A DNA stretch of 64,000 nucleotides from Liolophura sinensis (lineage: Eukaryota; Mollusca; Polyplacophora; Chitonida; Chitonidae): contig NC_088301.1 of assembly GCF_032854445.1 (NCBI RefSeq), positions 54,795,187 through 54,859,186 of the forward strand, in the 5' to 3' direction. The translations under genes and the position numbers were made by a program. Shown here in pieces: positions 25,883 to 38,631 of the stretch. The notes beneath the pieces were generated by a model, which was not told where the DNA came from, made no database searches, and saw only the letters and a program-made list of their open reading frames with translations. Positions within the stretch are counted from its first letter, which is position 1, and each line of letters starts with the position of its first letter.

Positions 25883-25934
<52 letters not shown>
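25883..25934. repeat. (TA)n microsatellite
   Basis: About 26 uninterrupted TA dinucleotides. The open frame reading IYIYIY across it is an artefact. Confidence 0.95.
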
Positions 25935-25939
<5 letters not shown>

Positions 25940-26594
25940 CCCAGTTCTTTTTGTTTCTCCCAAACATATATTGTTTGGCTTTTCCGTTGTCTATAACACA
26001 TTTAGCCTAGACTCAGACGATGTACCGGTATGTAGTACAATATGCTCTAGCTGGCAACAGATACGTTACTAACTTTACAGAATTGTTGCCTGTGTAGGTC
26101 CATATAGTTAAAATATGACTTTTCTCGTTGCTTTTCAACAATATTACAGTAATGTTTAACATGATAATTCAACATATAGGACTAGTTCACTGGTCGCATA
26201 TGCGATAAAAGAAACACTATGACTTCTGCCAACCCGGCGCAGTATGTCATAAAGTTCTAAGCTCTGTCGATGCACAAATAAATACGGTACATGAACCAGC
26301 AGTCGATCTACCAGTATGGGTTGAATCCATTATGTAGGATTTATAACTTCAAAAATAAAATTGTTACCGATACGTTTTGATACCATTTTGAAAGCCGAAC
26401 TCTTTACAGGTGTGCTTTTATTAAACTGGATCGTTGAAGAAACCCGACCGCAGCAGCAAATCCACGTGTGTAAGTTCTAACTCGTCCCTACATGCCCTCT
26501 TTGTTTACATTTTCTATAAGCCTCGTTTTGAACCCGTTAAAGTTTTATCCAATGAAATGTAAGTAAGGTCTCTAGCCCGGTGAACATTCTCACT

Positions 26595-26608
26595 GTTGCC
26601 ACAACAAC
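26595..26608 (+). promoter_or_regulatory. X-box-like (RFX) half site upstream of MEIG1
   Basis: GTTGCC followed after a short gap by ACAAC resembles one and a partial second half of an RFX X-box (GTTRCC-RGYAAC). It lies about 110 bp before a plausible non-coding exon end at 26721 and upstream of a ciliary and spermatogenic gene, where RFX control is common. The second half does not match the consensus fully. Confidence 0.25.
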
Positions 26609-27429
26609 AGTGTAAACAAACTGAACGCGTCCCAGGTGGTGCGTTTCAAATGTTTTAAAGCCAGAAAAACGCACTCCGCAACATTTATCCACCGGATATT
26701 GTCTGACGCAGTAACCTTAAGGTAAGCTTTAGGTACATTTCTTTTACTCTAATATTTAATCTCTTCGAATTAGAAAGTGAACAAGTGTCCTACGAACCGA
26801 CAAGATCGATCATTTTCTCAAATGTTGTTGTTGTATTGTATGTCAATCGTATTTTCTCAATATCAAGTCAGCTGAGCTGATATCGCCAGCCGACCCAAGA
26901 CAACTTGTTAAGTGGTATAGCCATCTGGTCCAATTCATCTGGTTTTACACATTTATCTGTCTGCTCAGAATAACATGCACCTAAGCTAACTATTCTAGTG
27001 ATATAACTAGTGATTTTTTGTGATTGCACAATTTTCCGGACTATATAAGATATCTTAAAGTACACAGATGGAACTGAAACAGACGTCTCATGCAATTGTG
27101 GACTTACCACGGACACTAAATGTGAGAGTATATTCCCCCATATAAGTTAATTCATTAATCTTTCCGATAGATGAAAATGGTACTTTTTGTAAAACTATTC
27201 TGAAACTGAGTGAAATATATATGCTCTCTTAACACTGAAATTTTATATGTAACTGTAATATTACATTCACAATACATTTTGACAGTTGAGGAAGGAACGC
27301 ATTTATAAATAAATGTTGAACACTTTCCAGAGAGTTTCACAACAGACAACTAACAAACATACAAAAAAATTGTTTATTATCAACTCTGTTAAGTATCCCT
27401 GGTTTATGATTATATTCCAGATTTTAAAC

Positions 27430-28403
27430 ATGACAACACTTGTGCTTCAACCAAAATCAATGACACGTGCCACTGAGTGGAGCGCACAAGTAGAAGAAGC
27501 CTACAGATTCCAGCTTGCTGGTTACCGAGATGCTAATGAGTACGGCTCTTTTCATGGGAAAAATGTAAGCACACCGACATCTATGATACATGTAAGGCAA
27601 ACTTATTTGCTATGTCTCCAATGAATTATAAATTAAGAAGATCCTTGGCTTGGACTTCTGCATTCTCTCAGAACTTGTATATTACATACATGTTACTAGT
27701 ATGACATACTTATAGCTCATTAAATGTACATGGGCTTATGTGGACCTGTTCTGTTTTTTTGCGTGGCGCAAAAAACAAGCTTGCAGGTTTCCCCTTGTGC
27801 AAATCCAAAGAAGAACAAGTGTAGCGAATCCAGATAAGTCTGTATTTATTCAATAACCTATTTTTTATACACCAAATATGAATCGCTTCCACTAGGAATC
27901 AAAATTTAGCCTCTGAAATTGAAAATTTGACAGAAAAATTTAAGATCCTAAAACGCGTAGGAATACCATTTTGAATGGCACAAGAATTTGTACGGGGAAA
28001 ATTTTTCATTGAATGATGTCATGGTAACGTCACATTACTTACAACAACGTGTGATATGAACATTGCTAATGGAGATGTGCAATGCAACACATGTGCCACA
28101 ACTAGCCATTCTGTTTAAGAAAACCAATCCACACCAAAGTTTACTACATTTATAGCTATTCAGTGAAATTTGCTTTAATATGCATTAGAATTTAGTTTTC
28201 CTAAAACCCATGCTCCTTCTATTTTGTGGAACCAAAAAAAATGATTTATTCACTTGATTCTGTTAATGTTGTAGGTTGACAGGTGGCCACACAATGGTTT
28301 TGTGAAAAAGTTACAACGGAAAGATGGCTGTTTCTACTACTTCAACAAAGAGAGAGAGTGTCCTGAAAAAGACATTCCCAAATGTAAACTCTACGCATAC
28401 TGA
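27430..28403 (+). CDS. MEIG1: MEIG1, meiosis-expressed gene 1 homologue
   Basis: Coding exons 27430-27564 and 28275-28403 (TGA) give 87 residues; human MEIG1 has 88. Family landmarks are [15 protein letters not shown] in exon 1 and [32 protein letters not shown] and the C-terminal KLYAY in exon 2. The ATG is in an exon that begins at 27421 after a TTCCAG acceptor, so a non-coding exon lies upstream; the donor at 26722 (AAG then GTAAGC) is a good candidate. In mammals MEIG1 binds PACRG and helps carry cargo along the manchette during sperm flagellum formation; in other animals it is a likely ciliary or flagellar assembly factor. Nothing is missing or broken. AATAAA follows at 28606-28611 and again at 28918-28923. 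Confidence 0.96.
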
Positions 28404-28605
28404 AGCCATTGGTGTATCATAAGACTGGATTGGAATTTGTTGAAGCTGCTGAGCAGCAGTGAACATAGAAAAGTGACTTCATTGTGTGACCCTGCAAAAA
28501 AAGTGCAAATGTTGTTTAACTGGAAATGTAAACTTTTAGTTGTCAAGAACATACTGACATGGGACTGTCATGATTTGTTTATAAGCCAGTTTTATAAATA
28601 TTAAC

Positions 28606-28611
28606 AATAAA
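28606..28611 (+). promoter_or_regulatory. polyadenylation signal, MEIG1
   Basis: AATAAA about 200 bp after the MEIG1 stop codon. A second AATAAA at 28918-28923 could be an alternative site. Confidence 0.55.
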
Positions 28612-28929
28612 CTATGCCTTGGTACTATGTTCAGGCTGTTATTCAGCAGTAAAACACAGCAGTATGGTGTTTTCATTCTAAGTCATTCGTGTCCATATTT
28701 ACATATACAGCAATTATTATAGTTTCCCACTGGTGGGGTGACATACAGCACTTGAGATTTGAATCAATATTTCTTCATCCAATTTTGATTTCCTGGCAAA
28801 TATTTTTGAGGATACATTTAGTATCACTGAATGATATAGTACACATTTAGATGCTTGCTTACATTTTCTTGACCATTTGAAATATTTATTTTACCCATGT
28901 TCCAAAGAAATGTTGATAATAAATCGACT

Positions 28930-31393
28930 GAAATGAACATTGTTTGAAATTCTTGTCTGTTTCTTTTTTCTATACACCTACTTATTTTTTTATTTAGAAT
29001 ACACTGTTGAAATCATCAAATTTACCAGTTACCAGTGAGAAACTGAAACTGGCATTTTATGATTACCATGGGCTTGTTAATCTTGGTTATCATAACCTGA
29101 GCATATGAGCATCTGAAGATAATGTGTCTTATGTTTATCCAGGGCCCAGGGATTTATTCCACAAAGCCATTTCAGACTTAAGTCAAAATTTGAAATAAGA
29201 TTTTGGAGCTTATTTTGGAGTCCTGTAAAATTTTGGCAATGTTATATAAAGATAAATGTGTTAAAATGGCTACATCAAGTACCAAAAACTAAGCACTGTG
29301 ACAAGGTATTGAATTTTTTACTGAAGTCAGAAATGTCTTTGTGGGATTGGCCCCCATTCTTCAGAAGTGTATTAATACACTTTTGAACAAACGGTCTCAC
29401 AGAAGCTCACTTCCAAAACTTCTCCAGTGTACACAGGAATATTTTAGCATGAAAAGATCTCCACATAGTACTGCCTGCAAAGTACCTGAATTTCCTAATT
29501 TAAAGGCATAGGTGAGTTGGTGAGAGCTGAATTTGAAGAGAATGGATTTCCAGCAGAAACCATTACTGGTAGTTAGGGTATAACTTCTTGGTTCATGAAT
29601 TAAAGCAGAAAAAAAACTGACAGAATATTACTATAAAATATTAAGCTAAACTGAATTTTTAGAAAATCTAGAAGGTTGGGGATATTGCTTGTTTATTTTT
29701 TTAAAAAATGTATACTCTATTTTTAAAATAATTAAAACAAACAGATATTAAACTGTCAGAAATTGTCGGTTTAATCAATCCAAACTGAACTTTCAGTTTT
29801 CACCCCAATACACAACTTTATGCACTTTCAGAAGTAATCTTATGTTTTTACACAATAATTTATTCTCTTAGTAGTTACATTTCGACCCAGTTATAATGCA
29901 TGGATGTAGAAAGTGACTTGGTAAATGTCATACAAAATGAATGCTTACATTTCATTCCATTCTCTGCGTAAGATTGACAGTTGGGAAAATGGTCTGCCCT
30001 AAACTTCAATATTTATGAGATTGTGTTTGTCAAAGGAAAGTGTAGAAAATTGCGTTTCTAATCTAATTTGTTCTCAAATGCTTATTTTTAATCCTGTAGC
30101 ATGCATGTCTACTTCATTAATTCAAGTTATATACAAGTTGTGATAAAGAAATTCTCTGGTATAGTTTCTTTAAGAGGCTTACCTGTATGACATGTCAACT
30201 AATGTACACAAGATGACATGATACTAAAGTAACCTATTAACTGTCATCAGTATGGCAACAATGTGCAGTTCACATAAAAACTTAGAATTGGTAGCAAGGC
30301 TACTAAAGAGCTCTTCTGTATAAAACACATGAATGCCCAATGCTTAAAGAACTGAAATTGTGCATTTGGTAATTTATAGTAATTAATATGCTCACAGAGC
30401 ACAGAGTGATGCTTTATATGCATGTAAAGCTTCAGGTTAATAAATACAATACTTTTTTATGATACAAACCCTAAAATTTTGCTTATCTAATACACAATAC
30501 ACTAAGTCCGGAATTCAGTCATTTACAGTATTTAATATGCACACACCCAATCAATGATGGAATATCCCCTTTGTACTTCTATGCTCTACATGTGAACATT
30601 GATTCTCATAACTAATAGTCAGGAATTCAGCAATTTATGGTGCTTAATATGTACACACCAAATAAACCATGAAATATTCCTCCTGCTAGACTGTTCTACA
30701 TGTGTGCAGACTGTGAGCTCAATACATGCAGTACTTTTTGAGAAATCACCCCTAACACTTTGTTAAATATTAATCCCTATACACAATGCACTAAGTCAGG
30801 AATTCAGTAGTTTACTGTACTGAATATGCACCCATCCAATCAATAATGGGATATCCAGCTCATGATTTTTTTACTCTACATGTAAGCTCAATAAATGCTA
30901 TACCACCCCTAATATTTTGTGTACCATTGCTTTCTCTAATATTGCCTGTGTAAGCTATGTCTGTGTAAACTGGCAAGCTACTAGATTTCAGATGCTCGGG
31001 ATACACCTGCCAAGATCCATCTTCAATAGAGGGTAGGGGACTAACTGTGTAGTGCAATTATCCAAAAGGTACACCGTAAAATTATTACAATACATTGTTT
31101 ACACATTTACATGGAGAATCACTCAGTTCATCATCATGAACAGGCAAGAAATTAACACAAAGCCTTTATCTTATAATTACTGTGTTCTTTCTAGTTCAAA
31201 TTAATTAAACGTTGAGGTCTATTATCAACAATTTCTGATCTGAAAAATTCCTGAAAATAGACCTCAACTTTTGATTTAATTGAACTATGCTTTATGAAGA
31301 CTCATTCATCTTTCTCGATTGCAATGCACAACTCCATATTGCTTCAAACCTGTAAAGGGATCCATAAGCAAATTTCAGAGTGAAATGTTGAGA
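28930..31393. other. intergenic between MEIG1 and ABTB1 3' ends
   Basis: The two genes converge here. AT-rich sequence with the repeat array at 30274-30955 and no exon that I can support. A self-complementary pair, GTTGAGGTCTATT near 31211 and AATAGACCTCAAC near 31257, could form a small hairpin. Confidence 0.45.
30274..30955. repeat. dispersed divergent repeat, copy 2, tandem units
   Basis: About three to four tandem units of roughly 200 bp carry AGTCAGGAATTCAG, TAATATGCACAC, CCAATCAAT-ATGG and AGCTCAATACATG. The head, TTGGTAGCAAGGC, and the unit phrases match the array at 3086-3520. A shorter possible relative lies at about 39533-39640, at the start of intron-side sequence of the glycosyltransferase gene. 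Confidence 0.6.
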
Positions 31394-31399
31394 TTTATT
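31394..31399 (-). promoter_or_regulatory. polyadenylation signal, ABTB1
   Basis: On the minus strand AATAAA lies about 50 bases past the ABTB1 stop codon at 31448. Confidence 0.6.
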
Positions 31400-31447
31400 T
31401 ATGGCACAAATTTCCAGTATAAATAATTATCCTTCTAGTTTATCCTT

Positions 31448-34400
31448 CTATCCTTCTAGATCCAGATGTTCAAGTAGATCATCTATTGCAACTAGTTTCT
31501 CATTCGCCTCTTCTACCTCACTGAATGTCTGTACAAAATTTGTGATGTGAAAGCGAATTTCATCAATGATGTCTATTGTATCTGTCTCTTCTCTCATCTC
31601 AACCTCAGCGGCATCTTCTTGAACTAAAGCAGCAAAATCTTCACGTTGGATGATCTGAAACATAGACGATTCGCTCTTGATAATTCTGCATACTTTCCTC
31701 ATACCAGCCACAAGCACATGCAATCACAATACATGAACCAAATTATTTTTCATTTTAAATGGGATTTAACATCTCTTAAGTTATTAAACCAACAAATCAT
31801 GCTATGAATCCATGCACCAGGACTGTGTGAAATATAGTGTTGCAGACAATACACATGATGGTCTTCAGATACCAGTCTACCATTACTATGTGGGATGCAT
31901 ATACCATACCTCATATATTTACATGTAGAACTGCTAAGCACCAAGAGAGGCAATATCAAGATACACTGTAGTAGCTGTTTTCATAGCCTTTTTGACTCTT
32001 ATGGACAGTAGCAAACTAGATACTCCTTATTAAGAGGTATGTTTGTTTACTCTTTATTATAATGCACCTGAGGATGTCTCTTACCTCATCTAGATTCTCA
32101 GCCATATACTGGGCACACTGGTCTTGGAGGCGAGGCAGATTATACACTCGCGCTGTCCTCAGTATGCTGATGACATTCTCCGTGTCCATGTATTGTCCAA
32201 TCACAGCAGCACACTGGCGCTTTAATCCAGGTAACAGGTACATGTCTGCTATACAGAGTACCTCATACACCAGCTCCTTGTTTAACTGAAAATAAGAATG
32301 GTGAAATTTGTACACTTAGGCCATCAATTCTAGAGTTAGTTTTTGTTTAAATACCACACAATCTTGGTTGCCTTGTCTTTCTCTGCTTGGAGTAAACCAA
32401 CAACTTTTGGCATGTATTTGACGAACTGTCCACATGTGATGAGCACATGTTCACCCAAAAAGCGAGCTCCATCTGAACATTGATGGCCGATAAGTTCACA
32501 TATCTAACAAACTTGATACCTAAACTTGCCGTTTCCAGGAAGGTCCTGAACATAGTGAAGAATCGGAAAAATTCTTTGCCTCAGGTAGAATTAAGACCAG
32601 TACAGACAGGACCCAAACCAACACAGTACCTGTAGTTTGTAGCCCCTGGTTAAATCCCACTTCAACTTGCACTGATGTCTCAATGCTGTCAGATTCCCAT
32701 TTTTTTACAGGTATGTGTGAGAGGTCAAATGCCACTGAAGTTTTTGTAAAAGCTAGCATGGTCAAGAGTTGCCGCTGTCAAGTGGGCAGGCACTACAAAA
32801 CAGACAGAAGCTGATCCCTGTCGCATCACTGATCCAAGCTGCATGAATTTTGAGTGAAATGGGTTGTAGAGGAAAAGAAACTAGCCATATATTCAGAGTG
32901 CCTAGCATTATGTCTATATAATCAAATTTCACTTTTTCTTAGGACCTGGAGTTGGTCAACTCGTATCATACCTGGCAATTATCTTGGTATATGTGGTACA
33001 TCACAGCTATGAAGACATCTACACTGATACCATGTAAAGTCAGCGTGGGGAGATCGTCACTTGTCTCCAGCTCACCAAAGTGGTCTAGTAACAGCACCTT
33101 AAAGTAGTCGCTTCGTCCACAGAAGAAAGCCTGCAAATGTAATAGGTGTCGGTAGTTTGCTCAACTATGGTTATGACCCAGCCCATATAGTCCTATAGTC
33201 TTGTACCAAAACTTTTTCCAGTTTATTTGAACTGAAATGGGAATGGTGGTCACAAATTATATGCAAATAACACATTTCGATACAAAAAAGTTTATGACAC
33301 ACCATTGTATGCAAGTATGGAGTTGCACTTAATTTGGCTGAGTAATGTTGGATATATGGTACTAGCAAGTCAAATACAATTTATGGCCTCAGATAGTTGG
33401 TCAGTAAAATATTATAGGACAAACTTCACTTTTTGATAGGCTTCTCTCATAAGAGGAAAAAAAGTTCACCAACTCTTAACAAAAGCTACATGAATCTATT
33501 TCTACAGTTTTGGTAACAAATGGATGGAAGGTCTGTTCATTTATTTGATTATTTTGAAGTGCAGGAAACCGGAGTGTCAACAGTAAACAATCACCAGTTG
33601 CCAGGCCATGTCGGCCACCAGACAAAACGAAAACAATAGCATTACACCTGAACATACCTTATGACACAGGAAGTTATGTCCTTCAACAACAAAGCAAACA
33701 TCAGGGAACAAACAGACAGCTTCTGGTTCAAATGGCAATTCTCCAAGAGCCTAGGATATCACCAGAAATAACAAAACATCATATGGTTTAGTTAATATTT
33801 GGCATACGGGCAGTTCCAAATGATAATTATCTGTAGCAAATATATGAAGTCAGAAGACATACATGGTGAACTCCATAATACTGGTAACTGTTTTTAATAA
33901 TAATTTTTACTTGTGCATATGAGTATATGTGCAAACCCTCAAGGAAAATAAGTACAAAATGGATATCAATGAACAGGTACAATAATTAGGAAGTTACAAG
34001 GAAGAAGACTAATGTAGATGTAGCAGCCATGGCAAAAGGCTGTTCACTCACCCAGTTACTAAGTTCTGTAGGAAGAGCCATGTCTGCTAGCTTCCCCAGG
34101 TGAAGCTGAAGCTCCTCAGAATTGGGCTCTGTACACAATGTGGTCACATTTACTCCCAGCTTGGTGGATTCTGGAATATTAATGCTACAATATCACAATA
34201 TATCACACAATCCAATATTCCAATGCATATATTACTTGTGGTCTACAGAACCACTAGTAATGATCCGTCCAGAAAATTGATCTTTTGATTTTTTCTGAAG
34301 TTAGAACACCCTGGAAGTGGAGAAAAATACATTAAAACCACATGAGTATTCTGTGTGGATAAAAACACTTGGTGACAACATCTAACTTTCAAATGCCTGT

Positions 34401-37400
34401 CATGGCTTTAACTTTTCACATTTAAAAATTTTCAGAGAATATTGTTAATCCTAGTCACAAGAATTGTAATGAAATATTCAGCACTGGTAGCTGATAACAC
34501 ATCAGAAAATGAAAGAGTAATAAAATGATGCTTAAAAATAGTTTATCAATACTGGTGATTACAGAGTGTGAAAAAAGTCTTACGGAAAGAGGCAATTTTC
34601 TTTACTTTGTCTTCCATTTGCTCTATAAGTTCATGAAGACGGCACTGCTTTGCTAATCTTTTACAGTCTTCCATGTTCTTAATGTGCACTTCTAAGTGCC
34701 CTGAAAATGAAATGGAAGGAAAGACAATATCCAAATGAGTTTGAAAGATGACATAAATGTACATTAAATACATGAATAAAGTATGTACATGCTAATTGCT
34801 TCCCATGCCAGATGGGTTTGAAGACATAAATCTACACTAAATACATGAGTAAAGTATGTACATGCTAATTGCTTCCCATGCCAAATGAGTTTGAAAGATG
34901 ACATAAATCTACACTAAATACATGAGTAAAGTATGTACATGCTAATTGCTTCCCATGCCAAATGAGTTTGAAAGATGACATAAATGTACACTAAATACAT
35001 GAATAAAGTATGCACATGCTAATTGCTTCCCATGTGTAAGAGAGTATAATGTAGTGGCTATCTACAGTTGTGCCAACACTGGTAAGAAGGTGAGTGGGGC
35101 ATTATGTGGAAAGTATTAATAATAACTGACAACTTTTTGCATCACAAAATGAGTGAGATCAATAGGAAAAATGACCTGAATAATGCCACATATGTGTATC
35201 ATTTTTACCTTACATAATATAAGTACTAAGTAAGTATCTTTGTGTCATTACCTGTATAGAGGTATTGCAAAATGGATCGGAAGGCCCAAGGTAAAACCTT
35301 TAAATAGAGACATTTTGACACTTAGAGTAAACCAATATATAAATACATTATTACCCAAACTGGATGAACCTTGATGATCATACATCATTTCCAATGGTTT
35401 AGCACATGAAGGTAGCGATTTGGATGACAAGAAGGTAAAACTTTTCTGACCAATGATATCTCCATGTTACACATCCACAAAGATAACTTGTACACATATG
35501 CAATTAAGCTTTCATTAAAAATACCCCCTCCCCCTCCCAACCTCCCTCGCCCCACCCCCAAAGACAAAGATCATGGAAAGGTGTTGTACCAGCTGGTTAT
35601 TGAGATGGATCTCCCTCCTGTCTCTCCATTTTGTATGGAACATGTCATTAAAATAGACAGATCTCGCACTCAGTATACTCTTATGGGCTGGAATCGACTC
35701 CCTTTGAACAACAAATACCACATCTGTATAAAACGCATCCTCCAGCAATCTGAAATAATAGAATACGCTTGTTTTATAATAAAAGCCGTAAAAACATTTG
35801 TTTTCTCTGCTGCAGAATGGTCTCCCCTGATGCACTTCCATATAATTTCAACCTCTACTTGTACTGGCTGAATGAGAAGTTCAAGGTTTTCCTGTCAAGC
35901 ACTGTTACTAAAAGTGTATCAGTATCAGATTTATATACATATTACCATTAAAAACCTGGTAGATGAGACATTCAAAAAATGTGAAATCTGCAGTCATAAA
36001 CTTGATTCAATATTTAATTCATGGTTAGCAGCGCAATTTAAATCGAACACAACAAGCAGAACTGGATTTGAGCCAAAGACTTCGTGGGTCAGGAGCTGAA
36101 TAGCTGTAGGAAGAACAATGCTTCAGCTGCAATGGCTTGCCAACCCGCTATTGTAAATGTAATGCAGTCTGTATTCATGTTCTCTAATGAAAGCTAATCA
36201 CAAGAGCAAGATATTTTTACAAACCGCCTCAGAAATTCATCATACAGATCCCTCCTCATTGTTCTCGATGAGACCATGTTGTAGGACTTCAGGAGGTTTT
36301 TTATCTCCTTAGTCAAGGCACCATATAAACACCTCTCCCCATCAAATGTGTTTGCCTCACACTTTGCTCCTATGGGCATAATAATAAACATATGCAGGAT
36401 TATACATCTTTTTTTTTAGGGGTGGGGGTGGGAGCAATTTAGAACAAAAAGTACTCTAACTTTTCTTTATTTTCAAAGAACATGTCACACTTACATTTCT
36501 AGACAAAAACTGCATACAGATTTCAAAGCAGATTTAATGGTCACATCTAACAGATGTGATCGCTCAATATTTCCCACAGGCACAAGTGACGAGCCAGTTT
36601 CAAGCTGTGTAAAAACACATTAGTTCCTCCTTAGTTATGCTTCAATGTGACCCATTACAAGAAGAAAAAGTGATTACACTGTTTGAACCGACTTGTTTTA
36701 GGCAGATTCAAACCTTTCTGATGCAAATAGAAATATATTGTGAACTGTTCACAGGCCATAAGACCATTTATATTTGAATTTTACCATTCATGTTATTTAT
36801 GTAAATAAAACTTATGCATACATGTACATGCATTTGGTGTAAAATGGATAATAGCTTTATACTCTATTGTTACTGATAGTAAATACATACCATTATCTAA
36901 TAAATACTTCACAAGGCTTTTGTGGCCACAGAGACAAGCATAATATCTGTAAATGATATAGGTTTAAATTAAAAAATAACAGCTAAAAGAAGCAGAAATC
37001 CATTTTAATGCTCTAAAAATATACTTGTAAAATTTAAATTTGTAATTAAAAGCAACAAAAATCTCTAACATTTTTGTTAAATTCTACACTTTAGTTATTA
37101 TGACTTTTCAGAGTCTTGATGCATATCATAAAGGTATTATTATTTAATAGCATCTGTAATTAATAGTCATAAATGTACTGATCTGACCATAAAGCACATT
37201 AACAGCACTTGCAGCACCAATTACTATCTGACCTGCTGTGCTTGCACATGATGCTCAACTTACAAAGGAGTACTGTCCCACTTGTCCCTGACATTCAGCT
37301 CTATTTCCTTTTGCTCCACCAAATACCTATAAAAAAAGCCACTCTGGTCAGTAATATTCAACATACATGTTAATAAGATAAAGAGATGTACATGTGTGTC

Positions 37401-38456
37401 TCTGTGCTATTAATTTTTTTTTTTCATTCTAAGTGTTCTAAAAACAATATCAAAGCTTTAAATATGATTTTTAGCCTTGCACATATACAGTCTCGTCTTG
37501 TCACCACAGTGAATGCTACTTTACAAAGACTTAACTACACAAAGGCTTTATCAAAGTACTTCTCCTCCACAGAAGGTACTGTAGACTTTCACAACACTCA
37601 CTCTTTGCATTACGGTTTAAAAACATGACACTGACATCTTCGATCATGTTTTTAACTTTCTTCAGCTTGGAACACAGTATACATGAGGACTGTCATGTGG
37701 TGATTTGGGTTCCTGATTCCTTAAGGAGCAATCTGTATTTTACAGATTTTATTTCACTGTGGTGATGCAGTTTTAAAGCTTTAAACATAACTTTCAAAGA
37801 TCTAAAAATGCACTATTTTCTTAGCTTCAAAATGATTTTGAAACTATAAAAGTGAACTTTACATGGGGTGTCTTGGTATTCATGGTGTATATTTAAATCT
37901 TGAAAGGGGGCCTCCATGGCTCGCTGTGAGTTCAACTTCAGCTCATGCTGGCTTCCTCTCCAGCTGTACATGGCAAGGTCTGCCAGGAACCTGTGGATGG
38001 TCGTGGGTTTTCCCTGGGCTGTGCCTGGTTTCCTCCCACCATAATTCTGGCCACCGTTGTATAAGTGAAATATTCTTGAGTACGGCATAAAACAAAAATA
38101 AAATAAAATAAAATAAATAAATAAATCTTGAAAGTGATTTTAAAGCCTTAAAAATGATTTAGCAACCTCTTTTACTTTAAAAGCTTTGAAAACCTTACTG
38201 TTCATCAGAAAACTTCATCAGTTTTTAACAAAAATCATAACATCAGAAACAGTTCATGGTCCACTGTGTCTACCCATCACTGAAACTAAAAGGTGGGATA
38301 TGGTGGAGGGGTATATGGAAACCAAAATCACGGAGATTAAAAGAAGGCAAAAAGTTAAGTTGGTAAATGGATGAGAAGTCATGTGTAAACATCTGCCTAC
38401 TTCACTCTCGGCAGGTCACCTCGCCTACAGCTCAGGAAAAGTTCGTGAAGATCCAT
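31448..38456 (-). CDS. ABTB1: ABTB1, ankyrin repeat and BTB/POZ domain protein 1
   Basis: Twelve exons, 5' to 3': 38456-38401, 37326-37264, 36946-36891, 36369-36225, 35749-35590, 35297-35252, 34700-34584, 34170-34052, 33750-33658, 33130-32972, 32285-32085 and 31654-31448 (TAG). All are GT-AG and phase-consistent, coding 473 residues (human 478). Order: ankyrin repeats at about 1-65 (LFLSCRRGDLPRVKYL, NVRDKWDSTPLYYACLCGH), linker with EANTFDGERCLYGAL, first BTB at about 110-205 (TDVVFVV, ARSVYFNDMFHTKW, ILQYLYTG), then LAKQC, second BTB at about 265-345 (CFVVEGHNFLCHKAFFCGRSDYF), CIADMYLLPGLKRQC, and an acidic C-terminus with EETDTIDIIDEIRFH. ABTB1 (BPOZ) is thought to act as a cullin-3 ubiquitin-ligase adaptor and is reported to promote eEF1A turnover. 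The exon 5 donor (GTACAA) and exon 1 donor (GTAGGC) are weak but phase-correct. The start fits the human N-terminus. Confidence 0.94.
34732..35036. repeat. 77-bp tandem repeat, four copies
   Basis: Units starting CAAATGAGTTTGAAAGATGA recur at 34732, 34809, 34882 and 34959, a period of about 77 bp with few changes; the second copy has a short deletion. The array lies in the ABTB1 intron between the exons at 35252-35297 and 34584-34700. Confidence 0.85.
37906..38126 (+). repeat. tRNA-headed SINE with internal head deletion
   Basis: It begins GGGGGCCTCCATGGCTC, keeps GTGAGTTCAAC (B box), ATGGTCGTGGGTTTTCC, TTTCCTCCCACCATAAT and GTGAAATATTCTTGAGTACGG, and ends in (AAATA)n. Compared with the copy at 40089-40348 about 60 bp of the tRNA-like head, including the end of the A box, are missing. 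It lies in ABTB1 intron 1, antisense to the gene. Confidence 0.8.
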
Positions 38457-38631
38457 GGTTCAAGTCACAAGGTCGTAAGACGGTGGCAGGTAAAGCCTCC
38501 CAGTGGCGAGGAACTACCAAGCACACAATTTAGCCGTCATTACATTGCCATCTCAATATCCAGTTTCCAGCTTCTCCTTACAAAAGATAACCCTCTGAGA
38601 TAATGCTTTCGGTTGTGTTTACACCCAAGAA
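38457..38631. promoter_or_regulatory. short divergent intergenic region, likely bidirectional promoter
   Basis: 175 bp separate the ABTB1 ATG (minus, 38456) from the proposed ATG of the glycosyltransferase gene (plus, 38632). The sequence has several CpGs and no TATA box that I can see. A short upstream reading frame starts at ATG 38603 and ends at the TGA that overlaps the proposed start. The role rests on the proposed first exon of the plus-strand gene, which is not certain. Confidence 0.4.

Larger units (their letters stand above)
25187..27420. other. 3' UTR, microsatellite and MEIG1 upstream region
   Basis: AATAAA at 25423-25428 followed by an A run marks a likely 3' end of the Rost-like gene. 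A (TA)n array runs from about 25883 to 25934. From about 26560 the sequence becomes CpG-richer and probably holds the MEIG1 promoter and a non-coding first exon ending at 26721 (AAG then GTAAGC). Confidence 0.45.

Noticed and set aside
35464-35871. 135-codon plus-strand open frame
   Set aside because: It lies opposite the ABTB1 BTB exon (35590-35749) and has no motif of its own.
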